A stretch of 19,044 bases of DNA from Pigoraptor vietnamica (Eukaryota > Opisthokonta > Filasterea). Position 1 is the stretch's first letter. Every line of letters begins with the position of its first letter. The DNA lies in assembly GCA_943704525.1 (NCBI GenBank), contig CALSCQ010000229.1:1-19044 (forward strand). The letters run 5' to 3'. The notes under the pieces are model-generated. The model saw nothing but the letters and a program-made list of their open reading frames with translations. It was not told where the DNA came from and ran no database searches. The translations under genes and the position numbers were made by a program. Below are positions 9,201 to 18,853 of the stretch, one piece after another.

Positions 9201-10879
9201 CCTCGCCCATCGACTCGTCTTCCGCGCTGTCCACGTCCTCGTACTCACTGTCGTCCCCATCTTCAGCCGCTCCGTCAGCCGGGCCGTCGACCTCCATGGG
9301 CTGCGCGACCGCACCCGCACCTGCGCCAGCGACCGCAGCGCGGGGCACGTCGCCCGTGCGGTCGCCCCGGGACCGAGCACTTCCACCACGCGCGTGGTGC
9401 CCGTGCGAGTGGCCGTGCCCGTGTCCGTGTGTGTGGCCATGTGTGTGGCCGTGGCCGTGGCCGTGCGTCCCGTCCCCATGAGCGGTCGCGTCGTCGTGCA
9501 GGTAGCCCACGTACGATTCCGCGCCGCTCATGAGCGCGTCGTCCACCATCTCGACGCAGTCGTCGAGCGCAGCGGGATCGACCGGCACCACCTCGAACAG
9601 CGGCGCAATAAACTGCGGGCGCGAAAACTGCACCGCGTCCCCCACGAGCGTCGTGCGCAGGCGAAGGGGGTCCGTCAGGGGGCCTGCACCAAGGGCCTCG
9701 CGCAGCAGCAGCGCAGGCGCGCCAGGGTCCTCGCAACGATTACCCTGCACCATCGCGCGGCACCGCAAGTACGCGGCCTTCGCGACAGACCACTTCTCGC
9801 CGCTCTCCTCCGTCCACGACACCACACGAAACGGAGGGTTGTCGGTCGCACTGGGGCGGCCGCCTGTTCCCGGCTCGCACGGGACGAACGAGACCCACCG
9901 GCTGCCAGACACGCATAAGTCCGCGACCTCCGCTGCAAAAGAAAGGGGGCTCACGACAAAGTTGAGGACGAGCTTGCCCGCCGTGAGTCGCTCGCAGGCG
10001 CGCTTGTTCAGGAAGACGCGACACAGACGAACTTGCTGCATGCCGTCCGCGTTCGGTGGGGTCGTCTCGGCGCCCTCGAAGCGCACGGGGCCAAAAGTGG
10101 CCGGTGCTGACGCGCCGTCGAGGACGTCGACGAACAACGGGGCGTTCGCGGGGATGCCGTGCGTGACGAATGCGCCCTCGACAAACGCGGCCAGCACGCA
10201 GTCTGTGGACCCCCCGTTCGCCACTTGGAAGGACAACGAAAACGAGAGCGGGGAGCCGCGGTCCAACCCCACGCGATACACACCGCCTGCCTCGTGGCGC
10301 CGCTCCATCTGCCGGCGCGCAAGACCCGTCAGCCGCGGGATGCGCGGCGCAAACGTTAGCTGCGACACGAGAAACCCGTCCCTCGCCTCGCCCGGCGCGA
10401 GCACGTGAGCCGCGCGCAGCACGGGGATCGCGGCTGCCGCCTGCTCGCGCGTCTCGATGCCATCAAGAAGAGCGACGACGGCATCCGCAACCCACAGGCG
10501 CAGGGCACCGCGGTGCTGCCGGGGCTGCGACCGGGTCATGGCGGCCGCGGCGGCAAGCATCTCGCGATCAAAGGGCGCCATAACGCCACCAGACACGCGC
10601 GTAACGGCCGCTTCCAGCTGTGCCAGCATGGGCGCGTCAAAAATGCGGAGGCCATCGCTCACACTGTGCGCGTGGCGCTCCGCCTCAAAATACTCGTCGC
10701 CGTCGTCGTCGCTCGCGCGTCGCTTTCGTTGTTCTGTTGGGAAATCGAAGTCAATACACGCTGTGCGCGGCCATGTGACAGTCGTTGCGACACAAGCGCA
10801 CGTTGAAGAGACAGCCTTGCTGATTATACTCACGCGCAGAGTCGCGGTCGTGTCGGAAAGGCTGGCGCACGGTGGGCAT
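6210..10879 (-). CDS. HECT-domain E3 ubiquitin-protein ligase, 4 exons, 1469 residues
   Basis: In gene order the exons are 10879-10834, 10733-7773, 7685-7618 and 7544-6210 (TGA); junction phases agree. The start (MPTVRQPF) is the first in-frame ATG; a 15-codon upstream ORF precedes it. The HECT domain fills roughly 1080-1469: DPFLLSVAFEGEQSRGPGVTR, CHAFGRLIGIAL and FYRLFLRYGD of the N-lobe, GNKHEYIALMV, then the C-lobe LPKTSTCARILILPPY. Cys1437 is the expected ubiquitin-accepting residue of the family's LPxSHTCFNxLxLPxY. Family members take ubiquitin from an E2 onto this Cys and pass it to substrates. The N-terminal 1000 residues are not clearly classifiable. They contain a His/Gly tract (about 434-461), a long Asp/Glu tract (about 507-562), a Cys cluster near 593-609 and one ankyrin-like stretch near 754-784. 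I cannot assign it to a named subfamily. It diverges from CSTF2. Confidence 0.93.
9097..9480 (-). repeat. Low-complexity coding repeats in the HECT gene: His/Gly tract and Asp/Glu tract
   Basis: In the sense strand, GGCCAC/CACGGC-type hexamers at about 9399-9480 encode HGHGHGHTHGHTHGHGHGHS, and GAC/GAT repeats at about 9097-9260 encode a highly acidic segment. Both lie inside an uninterrupted reading frame. The His tract could bind metal, but that is an inference from composition alone. Confidence 0.85.
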
Positions 10880-11297
10880 CTTCCCGCCCGCGCCCTCCCG
10901 GCGATCCCTCGGTTCAAAATGCAGCTGTCGAGTCACGCGCGAATCCCTCAGCGCATCTCATGCAGCCAGTGAAGGGGAGACGACACAAGAAACGGACTTG
11001 CGTAAAAGTTTTAATACGCGTCGCCGACCCGTGCCTTTTGGTTTCACCCATGCCGCCGCAGTTACTGACGCCACGCAGTGTAATGGAGGGTGGGGGTTTC
11101 ACGCACCCGACACTTGTACATTGATCGACGGAAGACAAAACCCCCTCGTTCAATTCAACGGGGCCGAGACACGTGTGACGCCATCATGCCGTCACAAAAA
11201 ATTGCCGCACGTGACTTGCCAGCTGACAAAGACGACTCGAACGCCAGTTTCAAAGTGCATTCACTACGTCGGCTTTCGGCGGCCTCCCACGTGCGCC
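10880..11297. promoter_or_regulatory. Probable bidirectional promoter between the HECT ligase and CSTF2
   Basis: The two start codons diverge across 418 bases. A short upstream ORF (MRCAEGFARDSTAAF, 15 codons) occurs in the HECT leader. CACGTG cores occur near 11168, 11208 and 11288, the last about ten bases before the CSTF2 ATG; this hexamer is frequent across the whole GC-rich window, so it is weak evidence. A slightly AT-richer patch (AAAAGTTTTAATACG, about 11004-11018) lies nearer the HECT side. Confidence 0.45.
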
Positions 11298-11500
11298 ATG
11301 AACCCCGCCGTCTCATCTAAGCCGTCAAGATGCGTTTTTGGTGTGTGTCAATTTGTAATATGACACGCGCAGGCAAAACATTAGGTGTACACCCAGGCAC
11401 GCATACACGCACACCGCATACACATAGGCACGCGCACGCGAGCACGCACCCACACTTACAGACATACAGGGATGCACACATTCCCCCCCCCCCCCCCCCC

Positions 11501-11532
<32 letters not shown>

Positions 11533-13348
11533 TCACCGCGAATCACCAGTCCACGTATATACACATGCACGACGCACGCCCACGCACGCATAGGCATCAT
11601 GCGTACGAGCGCGTCCTAGCCGCATACATCAATTCTCTTGTCTGCATGCTGCACCAGTAATTGGTGGCACTAATCCCACCGTTGACCCCTCAGTCGGCAA
11701 CATTCCCTATGACGCCACGGAAGAGCGGCTGAAGGAAATATTCTCCGAAGTGGGACCCATCGTGAACTTTCGGTGCGTGGGGTGGAGCAATTGCACGGCG
11801 GCTGTGATCACTGCGTCGTGCGCTCGTTGTACTTTCTTCCTCTCGCGCCTTCAGTTTTCAACGTTTTCCATACGCCTGCATACGGCTGACTGTCGTCCAT
11901 ATTCACGCGTGCGCTGGCTGTTTGTGTCTGCAGGCTCGTCTTCGACCGGGACACCGGCAAGCCAAAGGGATATGGGTTCTGCGAGTACCGTGACGTGGAA
12001 ACGGCCATGTCCGCCATGCGCAACCTCAACAAGTACGACCTGAACGGCCGCACCCTGCGCGTCGACTTCGCGGAGAGCGACAAACCGCCGGGGTTTGGCG
12101 ATGAGAGGAAAGGTACGCCCGATCGCGTCGTGTGGGACTGTCACATTTGGATTGCGGGGGCACATTTGCGCACATTGCCATTCCTGAAATGGCATGGTGT
12201 GTCCGTGTGTTCTCTACGATTGCAAGCACCAATGCCACCGTATGACCCTGGTGCGCCCACAGAGAAATGGGGAGAACGTCCTGTGGAAAGGGGCATTGAC
12301 GGGCCTCCGCGACAGGCGGTGAGCGCGCTCGCGACTTGAAGTGAATGGTTACTTGGGCACTCGTGCTGGGCAGGGTCTGTTCAGAACGATAGATGTTGTT
12401 TTTCGTAAGTGCAACTGCAACGAGTTCACATTTAACCCACGCAGCCACCCGGCGGCCCTGGTGTGCACGGCGTCCCCCTTCCGCCAGGCGTCGCCGGCAC
12501 TGAGGCTGTTGCCGCAGCGATGTCCTCGATGGGTCTCGCTCAGATACACCCGTTTATGCAGCAGGTGAGCGTTGGTGGGAACCTATGTATGGGAACAGAG
12601 AGTGGTGGACGTAGTTTGCGTGTGCATGCGCGCGTGGGGAAGGGGGGCGTCAGATTGCGCTAAGTGTCAGGACCGTTGTTCGCTTCCATATGAAACTCCA
12701 CGCGCTGCGCAGATGAAGTCGCTTGCGCAGACGAACCCGGACCAGGCACGGCAGCTGCTGGTGCAGAACCCGCAACTGGCCTTTGCGCTTCTGCAGGCGC
12801 TGCTCATCATGGGGATGATCGATGCGACGGTTGCTCAGGTGCGGCAGCGTCCCACTTGTGCCTATCACAGCCACGCGCAAGCATACATACGCGCACACTG
12901 ACACTTTTACACACCTGTCACATGCACATGCATTGACGCCATTCCTGCAACTTAAACTCACGAAAAGCGCGCACTCACGCTCTCTCACACATGTACAATT
13001 CCCGAGGCTAACATCGGTACTGCATTGCAGCAACTCTTGCAAACGGCCGGAATGCCATTGCAAGGAGGGCCACTCGCTGCCCCACCGCACCACGCGCAGG
13101 TGCATCCGCACGCACCCCCAATGCACGCGGGGCCCGTAAATTACCCGCCGCGCCCGCCCGTCCCCGCGCCGCATGGGCCTCCAATGATGGGTTATCCCCA
13201 CGCACCGCCTCCGGGAATGGGTGTACCGCCGGGTCCTGTGCCAGTACCGGTGCCAGGCGCCGTCCCGATGCAACATCCGGGTCCCATTGGTGCGTGTAGT
13301 TGCACTCGTTCTTTCTTGTGCGCGCCTTTTATGTGACTCCGTGACCGC

Positions 13349-13432
<84 letters not shown>

Positions 13433-13483
13433 TTGCACTCGTTCTTTCTTGTGCGCGCCTTTTATGTGACTCCGTGACCGCAC

Positions 13484-13533
<50 letters not shown>

Positions 13534-13846
13534 GTGTGTGCGCGTATTCATCATGGTAATGACTTTCCTCTCACAGGTCAGGTACCTCAGCCGCCAGTGT
13601 CCGAAGCAGACGACCAAAGGGTGAGCTTTGTTTTTGTGTCTCTCTGCACACCGTCATGTCGTCCGTTGCATTCTCACTTTTTGATTGTGCCAATGCATCT
13701 AACCCTCTCGCCCTTCATTTCGACAGCAACTACTCGCACGCCTGATGACACTGTCACAGGCGGAAATCGACGCACTCCCTCCCCCACAGCGTGCCGCCAT
13801 CATGCAGCTGCGAGAGCAGTACGCTCGCGCGGGCATGCCACAGTAA
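11298..13846 (+). CDS. CSTF2: Cleavage stimulation factor subunit CstF-64 (CSTF2), 9 exons
   Basis: Exons are 11298-11340, 11694-11772, 11934-12112, 12263-12318, 12445-12564, 12713-12838, 13031-13289, 13577-13620 and 13727-13846 (TAA), all in phase, giving 341 residues. The RRM covers about 12-92: RNP2 VFVGNI (split by intron 1) and RNP1 KGYGFCEY (52-59), with [20 protein letters not shown] as in CstF-64 orthologues. The hinge (about 160-205: [19 protein letters not shown]) normally binds CstF-77 and symplekin. A Pro/Gly/His-rich linker follows. The C-terminal helical domain (303-341: [20 protein letters not shown]) is the family's Pcf11-binding domain. The protein binds GU-rich RNA downstream of poly(A) sites during nuclear 3'-end formation. 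At 341 residues it is shorter than the roughly 577 of the human protein, mainly through a shorter linker without MEARA repeats. Intron 1 is the largest (353 bases) and carries C and CA tracts. Confidence 0.96.
11483..11533. repeat. Poly(C)19 followed by (CA)n in CSTF2 intron 1
   Basis: Nineteen C residues in a row (11483-11501) are followed by a CA dinucleotide run to about 11533. The flanking intron sequence (11390-11480) is also rich in CACGCA and ACACAC motifs. Length at such homopolymers is often misread in sequencing. Confidence 0.95.
13294..13540 (+). repeat. Duplicated 58-base unit plus (TG)n arrays in CSTF2 intron 7
   Basis: A 58-base unit at 13294-13351 (starting GTGTAGTTGCACTCG, ending CCGTGACCGCACA) recurs without visible change at 13427-13484. 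Each copy is followed by a TG run: about 13352-13430 and 13486-13540, the second with some CG interruptions. The period is therefore 133 bases. The repeats lie wholly within the intron and read as (GU)n in the CSTF2 pre-mRNA. Confidence 0.97.
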
Positions 13847-14274
13847 CTGTCTCGCTTTCAGACACAGTCCGCTTGCGGCCGGCAGGGACGTCGTTCAATC
13901 AATACTTATGGCGGTTGCTGCCGCGATCTTTGTAACAGAATGGAATTTGCAGAACGCACACAAATGAAGGCGACTTGACTTTGTCGTATGGTGTGCCAGT
14001 TCAAGCGAAAAATGCGTGAAAGACGAACCCAAAGGTTTACGTCGACACGAATCTTACTGCAGGCCGCAAAGGACGCGACAGAAAAAGAGTTCGCAAGGAG
14101 ACGCTTTCATCTCAAAAGGCAGAAGGAGGCTAGGGGTACTCACGTGAATACCCCGGATGTTCAGCACATAATTTTTTTAATGTAGGACGAATTTGTGTGA
14201 GAGACGAAAACACTCTTGATATTGATTCATTGCTGTTCTTTCTCTGTTCTTCCTTTGTTCCCTCAAGAGGAAAA
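13847..14274. other. Intergenic region between CSTF2 and the effector-like pseudogene
   Basis: No conserved gene is visible. A 65-codon basic ORF (13988-14185) has no motif I know and sits where the CSTF2 3' end should lie. TTTGTAACAG occurs about 80 bases after the CSTF2 stop. A strong pyrimidine tract ending CCCTCAAG (14231-14267) precedes the first effector-like ATG and looks like a splice acceptor, so the pseudogene's original first exon could lie in or beyond this region. Confidence 0.5.
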
Positions 14275-16627
14275 ATGGGGATAGCAGACGATATTGCCTC
14301 GCTTCTCAACCGCCCAATAAGTTTTGGCCTGAGCCATCCTCCTCCGCCCATCGTTGTCGGCGGCGGCGCTGACGCGTTACTCGACGCCGTTCGTGGTGCG
14401 ACGTCGTGGCGTGCATTCAGCCGCCCGGCTTTGGCAAGACGCACACGTCGCTGTCGCTGTCACTCGCGGAGAACGTGTTCGTTTCGGCGCTGCGCTGCAT
14501 GGGCGGCGAATCAGTTCTGAAATAGCCCCCTTGTCCGTTTCCTGAACGCGCATGTCGCGCCGCTAAAGTCGAGGACAGTCGTCGCTGTCGAGCGGCTGTA
14601 TGCGGACGGCTTGTTGGACGCGGCGTATTCGCGAATTCGCGACTATTCGAACCACATCATAACAGTTGCCGAGGGCGTGTTACTTGGGCTGCTCGACGTG
14701 CTCGCGACGCTCGTCGAGTCGTCGGCTCGTTGGACGTTCGCCGGGTGTCCACGTGGCGGCATGCGGTCGCCGTGCTGTCTCTTGACAGCCTTTTTACTCA
14801 AGAGCGCATTATCGAATGTCTCACGCGTTGGAAACAGTGAGAACCCATGGGACGACCTCGCAGCCGCGCGCAAAGAAGTAGGTCAGCGACTCGCTTCGGT
14901 GTTGCCGACCGGTGCGCGCGTTGTACTTGTCGTCGACGAGATTCACGTGTTTACGAGCATCGCATCTTGCTGCTTGGGCCAAACGACGCCGGTTGGGTGC
15001 GCGGACGTGAAGACGGTCGTCGAAGGATGGCTCTCGGGGGCGGGGTCGCGCGTTGTCACGCATGGCCGATATGCCGGACGCGAACCCGGCCACGATTTTA
15101 TGTACGCTATTCTTCGGAGTGGCGTCGAGTTCTCTCAGCTTTCGTTCGGCACGCTTGTCGTGTGTTCCACCAACGTTTCTCTCATGAGTCGCGTTGCGCA
15201 CGTTTCTCCGTTCGACCGAAGCAACCTCCGGATATTCTCATCGCTTCCCGTATGCGAGTGTCGTTGAGGCTGCGGCCCCGGATTTCGCCGGTCAATTGAC
15301 CGACGAGGACATCGGCCCGTTTATCGGCCGGCCCCTTATCGCATCTCTTCTGGCGTGGCACGTCGCCGAGAACCCGTTGGACGTCGCCTCCGCTATGTCC
15401 GACGCAAAGAGGGATATCGTCCGCGTTCTCGAAGAGAACCTGTGGGGCCTCCTCAAATCCGGATGGATCGTCGCTGAGAACGGGTCCAGCGCAACCGACA
15501 TTGCGCACTCCGCCGTCTGCCAAGCGGTCTTGCGAGGCTACTCCCTGCATGGCGGAACCGACGGAGCAAAGATTTTCGAATCGTGGATTGCTCCGCTCGT
15601 TCGTGGGGAGGCAATTTTGGAGCCGATGATGCGCGAGGCGGTTCGTCGAGTCGCCATCGTGGGGCCGCCGATCGCGTATCAGGCTATTGGAAAGGCGTTC
15701 ACGTCCGGTGTTTCGCCGTTTGTGACTTCGGCGCCGGCGGCTCGCGTTCGCAGCTCCCTCGTGGAGGCTGTCGTCGCCATGTCGTTGCTTCGGGGGGAAC
15801 TTCGGCCCGGTTGTGCTGCGCAAGCCTCGTATGGCTTGCCTGTCGTGGACGAAGAAGCGCTCTTTGTGGCGCTGTCGTCGGGAATCGTATGCTTCCCGCC
15901 GGAGCGCCTGGGTCCTGCCAATATGTTTAGGGACGTTGGGGGCGTTCTCGCCTGCGTCCAGATCAAAGCCTGGAAGACCTCGCTGTCATTTGACGACTTC
16001 GTTGGCGCGCTCAGGACCCTCGATCCCGAGCGGTTTCTGCGCTCCGCCACGCCCCTACGCCGCAATTCGGAGCTCAGCGGCTTGCGAAATAACGGTTCCT
16101 GTCGCTTCGCGCGCGTCGTGATATCGATGACGGGTTTTGCGAAGGATGTGTGGACGGCCGTCAAGGAATTTAACTCGGACGCTGCGCGGGTCGCGTCGAA
16201 CGGCATCCTCCATCTTTGCGACGCACGCGACTTCCCATTCGCCGACGGTCTTTTGCAGCTCGGCACGCCCGACGAGAGACCTTTCCCTCAGACGATTACG
16301 CTGTACGAGTGGTTGTGGAGCCAACATCAAGTACCGTCTCGTAAGGAGCGCGCGAAGCAGAAGTCGGCCGCATACTTTGCAGCCCTAGCAGCAGACTGGG
16401 GTGTGAAGGGGGTTTTGGGAAAGAAGAAGTCGCTCGTGGTTGCTGCACTCGATGCGCATGCAGGGAAGTGTCACGAAATCTTGTCTGGTCTCGATGTCTG
16501 CTGGCCAGGGGCAACTAAAACGCTACAGTTATCGCCAACTTTTGTGTTCCTGTTATCAAGCACGCATGCATGCATGGCATCCCTTCAGTTGTGTTGTGCA
16601 ATGAAAGGTGCTCTCGATAGCTGCTAA
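14275..16627 (+). pseudogene. Degenerate Crinkler/RHS-type effector: P-loop NTPase plus PD-(D/E)xK-like nuclease
   Basis: Homology-like sequence runs through three frames. Segment 1 (about 14275-14385) starts MGIADDIASLLNRP and contains PPPPIVVGGGADALLDAV. Segment 2, another frame (about 14391-14522), has a Walker A-like QPPGFGKT at 14418-14441 and stops at TAG 14523. Segment 3 returns to the first frame (about 14524-15240) with Walker B VVLVVDEIH at 14920-14946 and a sensor-like LVVCSTN. Segment 4, the third frame, runs on to TAA at 16627 and includes VQIKAW (15956-15973) after an Asp-containing strand (FRDVGG), the expected arrangement of a restriction-endonuclease-fold active site. NTPase plus nuclease is the architecture of many Crinkler and kinetoplastid RHS proteins. 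No ubiquitin-like header is seen. Three frame changes without plausible introns make inactivation the simplest reading, though uncorrected sequencing indels remain possible. The family assignment comes from motifs and order, not from a search. Confidence 0.7.
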
Positions 16628-17040
16628 GCAACGAATGATTCAATGTGAAGTCTATGCAAGTCCAGCCATCATAGCGTTCAGTTCTTGTTACGCAAGTCGG
16701 TCAGACACGTCGACGTGAAGCAGTTCGATGCCGCTGTGACATCTGGTTGTGACCGGGCACCAGCAATCGATGAACTGCGCCAATAACAAAAGTTCGAGTA
16801 AACACGAACTCAGGAAACAAATTCGAATTAAATTTTTAATTTCCCGATGTTTTTCCATGTTTTGCCTTGGCGAGCCGTCTACCCTCAGAAGAAGCACCTG
16901 ATCAAGACTGAGGTCTTTTTTGAAACATCTCTCAAGTGTATTTACATGTTTTCAGCGTGTTTTCAGCAGTTTTCCAACTCCTGCACGCCGCGACGAGAGC
17001 TCTCCTCGGCGCTCATGATCTGCCGTCGTACGCCTTCTGC
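16628..17040. other. Intergenic region, locally AT-richer
   Basis: No gene is recognised. 16790-16970 is distinctly AT-richer than the rest of the window (AATTCGAATTAAATTTTTAA near 16820). Two pyrimidine-rich stretches ending TTTTCAG (about 16954 and 16966) could be splice acceptors for the following ORF. Confidence 0.4.
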
Positions 17041-17541
17041 ATGAGCTTCGCCGGCCCACCACTGACTCCGTCCAATCCTTCAACGCGAATGCCGAGTACG
17101 GCAGCCGAGCCAGTTGCTGCTCTTCAGGCTTCAGTTGTACTTGCTGTCGCGCACCCTGGCTTTCCCGATTCCAGTCGACCCCTCGCGTGGGCGCAACTGA
17201 GCCATTTGAGCGACCGACAGCATTCCTTCGTGTGCGTCAACCACACACCGTTTGCCGATCCACGGACGCGGGCCTGCGGCCTCGGCGGCAAGAGGGCGCA
17301 GGACGGCGACGACGTGCCCGACTTCTGGTACGTACAGTCTATTGACCGCATTCCCCCGCCGGTGTGCCCCGAAGGCGACTGCTCGGGATCGGCAGTTTTT
17401 GACAGGGATGGAAAGCCGTTAATTAACTGTGATCGCGTGCTTATTATGGAAGGCGAAATTGACGGTCGGCCAGCGGCCACTGATGGCGACACCTGTCCAG
17501 TGTGCGTTTTGAAGTACGCGCTTTCAGTTGGAATTGACTGA
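17041..17541 (+). CDS. Hypothetical protein, 166 residues, Cys-containing
   Basis: I do not recognise this protein. The frame is open from 16936 to the TGA at 17541. ATG 17041 is a reasonable start because the preceding 100 bases look non-coding and include possible acceptors. The first third is Pro/Ser/Ala-rich. The rest is more structured, with hydrophobic VVLAVAHPGF, then FVCVNHTPFADP, FWYVQSIDRIPPPVCPEGDC, SAVFDRDGKPLINCDRVLIM and a final CPVC. The spaced Cys residues could bind a metal, but no known zinc-finger spacing fits. It lies between the degenerate effector and a possible second effector-like ORF, so it may belong to the same accessory region. It could also be a chance ORF in GC-rich DNA or one exon of a larger gene. 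Confidence 0.4.
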   Translation: MSFAGPPLTPSNPSTRMPSTAAEPVAALQASVVLAVAHPGFPDSSRPLAWAQLSHLSDRQHSFVCVNHTPFADPRTRACGLGGKRAQDGDDVPDFWYVQSIDRIPPPVCPEGDCSGSAVFDRDGKPLINCDRVLIMEGEIDGRPAATDGDTCPVCVLKYALSVGID

Positions 17542-18853
17542 TTTGCAGTAATACGCGCTCACGTACGGCTGTAGGCGCAGCCGAGGGCGCAAGACGTGGG
17601 AAATTAAACCCTTGTCAGTATACTGTATCTGATCTCGGTCTATTCTCCGTCCAGGCAAGCGTAAGGGCACGTTGGCCGCGACGGGACTGTCGCTAACAAG
17701 GGCGAGAAGGGAGAAGACCTCGAGAGCCGCGTCGCCGGAGTTTTATCCGTACGGTTTCACGTCTTAAGTATCGACTGCGCAGATTAGTGCGTTTATTTCC
17801 ATAAACGCCCATGGCACGCGTGGCGAACAGAGTGCCGGTTGAAGGAAAAAACGCCGGCTGCGAAGTCGGTGGATTGACGGCGAAAGTGGAGCACAAGCAC
17901 GATTGAGCGCGGCCGCGCAGTCAAGTTGTGAGTTCACTGATTTGGAGCGCGTCACTTGTCACACTAGTAGTTTCGCAAGGGCAGACTTCAGTGTCATGCC
18001 CGCGGCCGGGACGCTGCAAAGTGGCGCCGATATGAGTGGCCGGCTTCCGCTTAATTGGCCAGAGGGCACTGACCAGTCGCAATCCGTGACGCAGTCGATA
18101 AATGACTGTGGACCCGTTGCGCGGATCAACGGTACGTTCCAGCCTATCACCTCTTCCACGCCCACATGGCGCACGGGTATGTTGCGTTTTGGCGACAAGG
18201 GTTTGCGGTTCCGTCGTCGTGGATGCCCTGGCGTTTGTTTCCGGCTCGGCTGCGGCAATCGCGCCGGGGGGGGCATGCACGCTTCGTCGGCGGAAGAGTC
18301 GCATCGCCACGCAGTCCGTCGCCTGACGCCGTCGTGGCATTGACTGAAGAGCCCGAAGACGGCACGGCCGGGCGCGCTCCGAGCCGGTGCCGCCGTTGCG
18401 CCGACGCCGTCGGGCCGATATGCGGTCGGCCGACTTGTGCTCGCAAGATAGACGGCGAAAGGGGCGAAGAACAAGATGTGAGCGCGCAGTTGTGTAAGAT
18501 AGAGGAACAAGGCGCGAAAAACGAATACATGATTGCCAATGCCGTGGGCGAAACTGGCCGACTGATGTCTGTACACGGACTGGACATGGCCGGCAGCCAG
18601 TGCCGCCGGCCGGCGCCGGGCTGCCGGCGGCCGCCTGAACAGTCACGTGGGCCGCCGGCGGGCGGTGGCAACTGAACGCCGGTCCAGCGCGCAAGCATGC
18701 AAATAGCACGCGCGCACAAGGGGCACCGCGCCGTGAGAGCGCACGAGGGCCGGGGGTAATACCGCGCGCACACGGCAGCCGGACCGGAAAGCGGTTCCGC
18801 ACTGTCAATGTGCACGTGGCGGCAAGTGACGAGCTATTCGTCCAACACCCCGG
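17542..18853. other. 1.3 kb stretch without a supportable gene
   Basis: Long ORFs overlap on both strands here (about 17997-18343 and 18166-18675 on +, about 17921-18808 on -), as expected in GC-rich DNA, and none shows a motif I recognise. The segment 18340-18600 on + has a Cys cluster (CRRCADAVGPICGRPTC) followed by a helical-looking stretch and could be a piece of a decayed gene. Its low-complexity right end (18590-18680) is dominated by GCCGGC. Confidence 0.45.
18589..18628. repeat. Inverted repeat, 10-base arms
   Basis: GCCGGCAGCC at 18589-18598 pairs perfectly with GGCTGCCGGC at 18619-18628 across a 20-base GC-rich loop that itself contains CCGGCCGG. It could form a very stable hairpin. 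No terminator, transposon end or other role is indicated. Confidence 0.7.

Noticed and set aside
8326-9918. 530-codon open frame on the + strand
   Set aside because: It is antisense to the large HECT exon, is Arg/His-rich without motifs, and results from GC-rich codon structure.
13988-14185. 65-residue basic ORF after CSTF2
   Set aside because: It lies where the CSTF2 3'-UTR should be and has no recognisable motif or start context.
14384-14420. A very short intron (GT...CAG) that might restore the effector frame
   Set aside because: It would be under 30 bases, far below the 73-base minimum of introns seen here, and would delete sequence leading into the Walker A motif.
17921-18808. 295-codon minus-strand frame
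   Set aside because: Arg/Pro/Ala-rich with no motif, and overlapped by equally long frames on the other strand; not distinguishable from chance.
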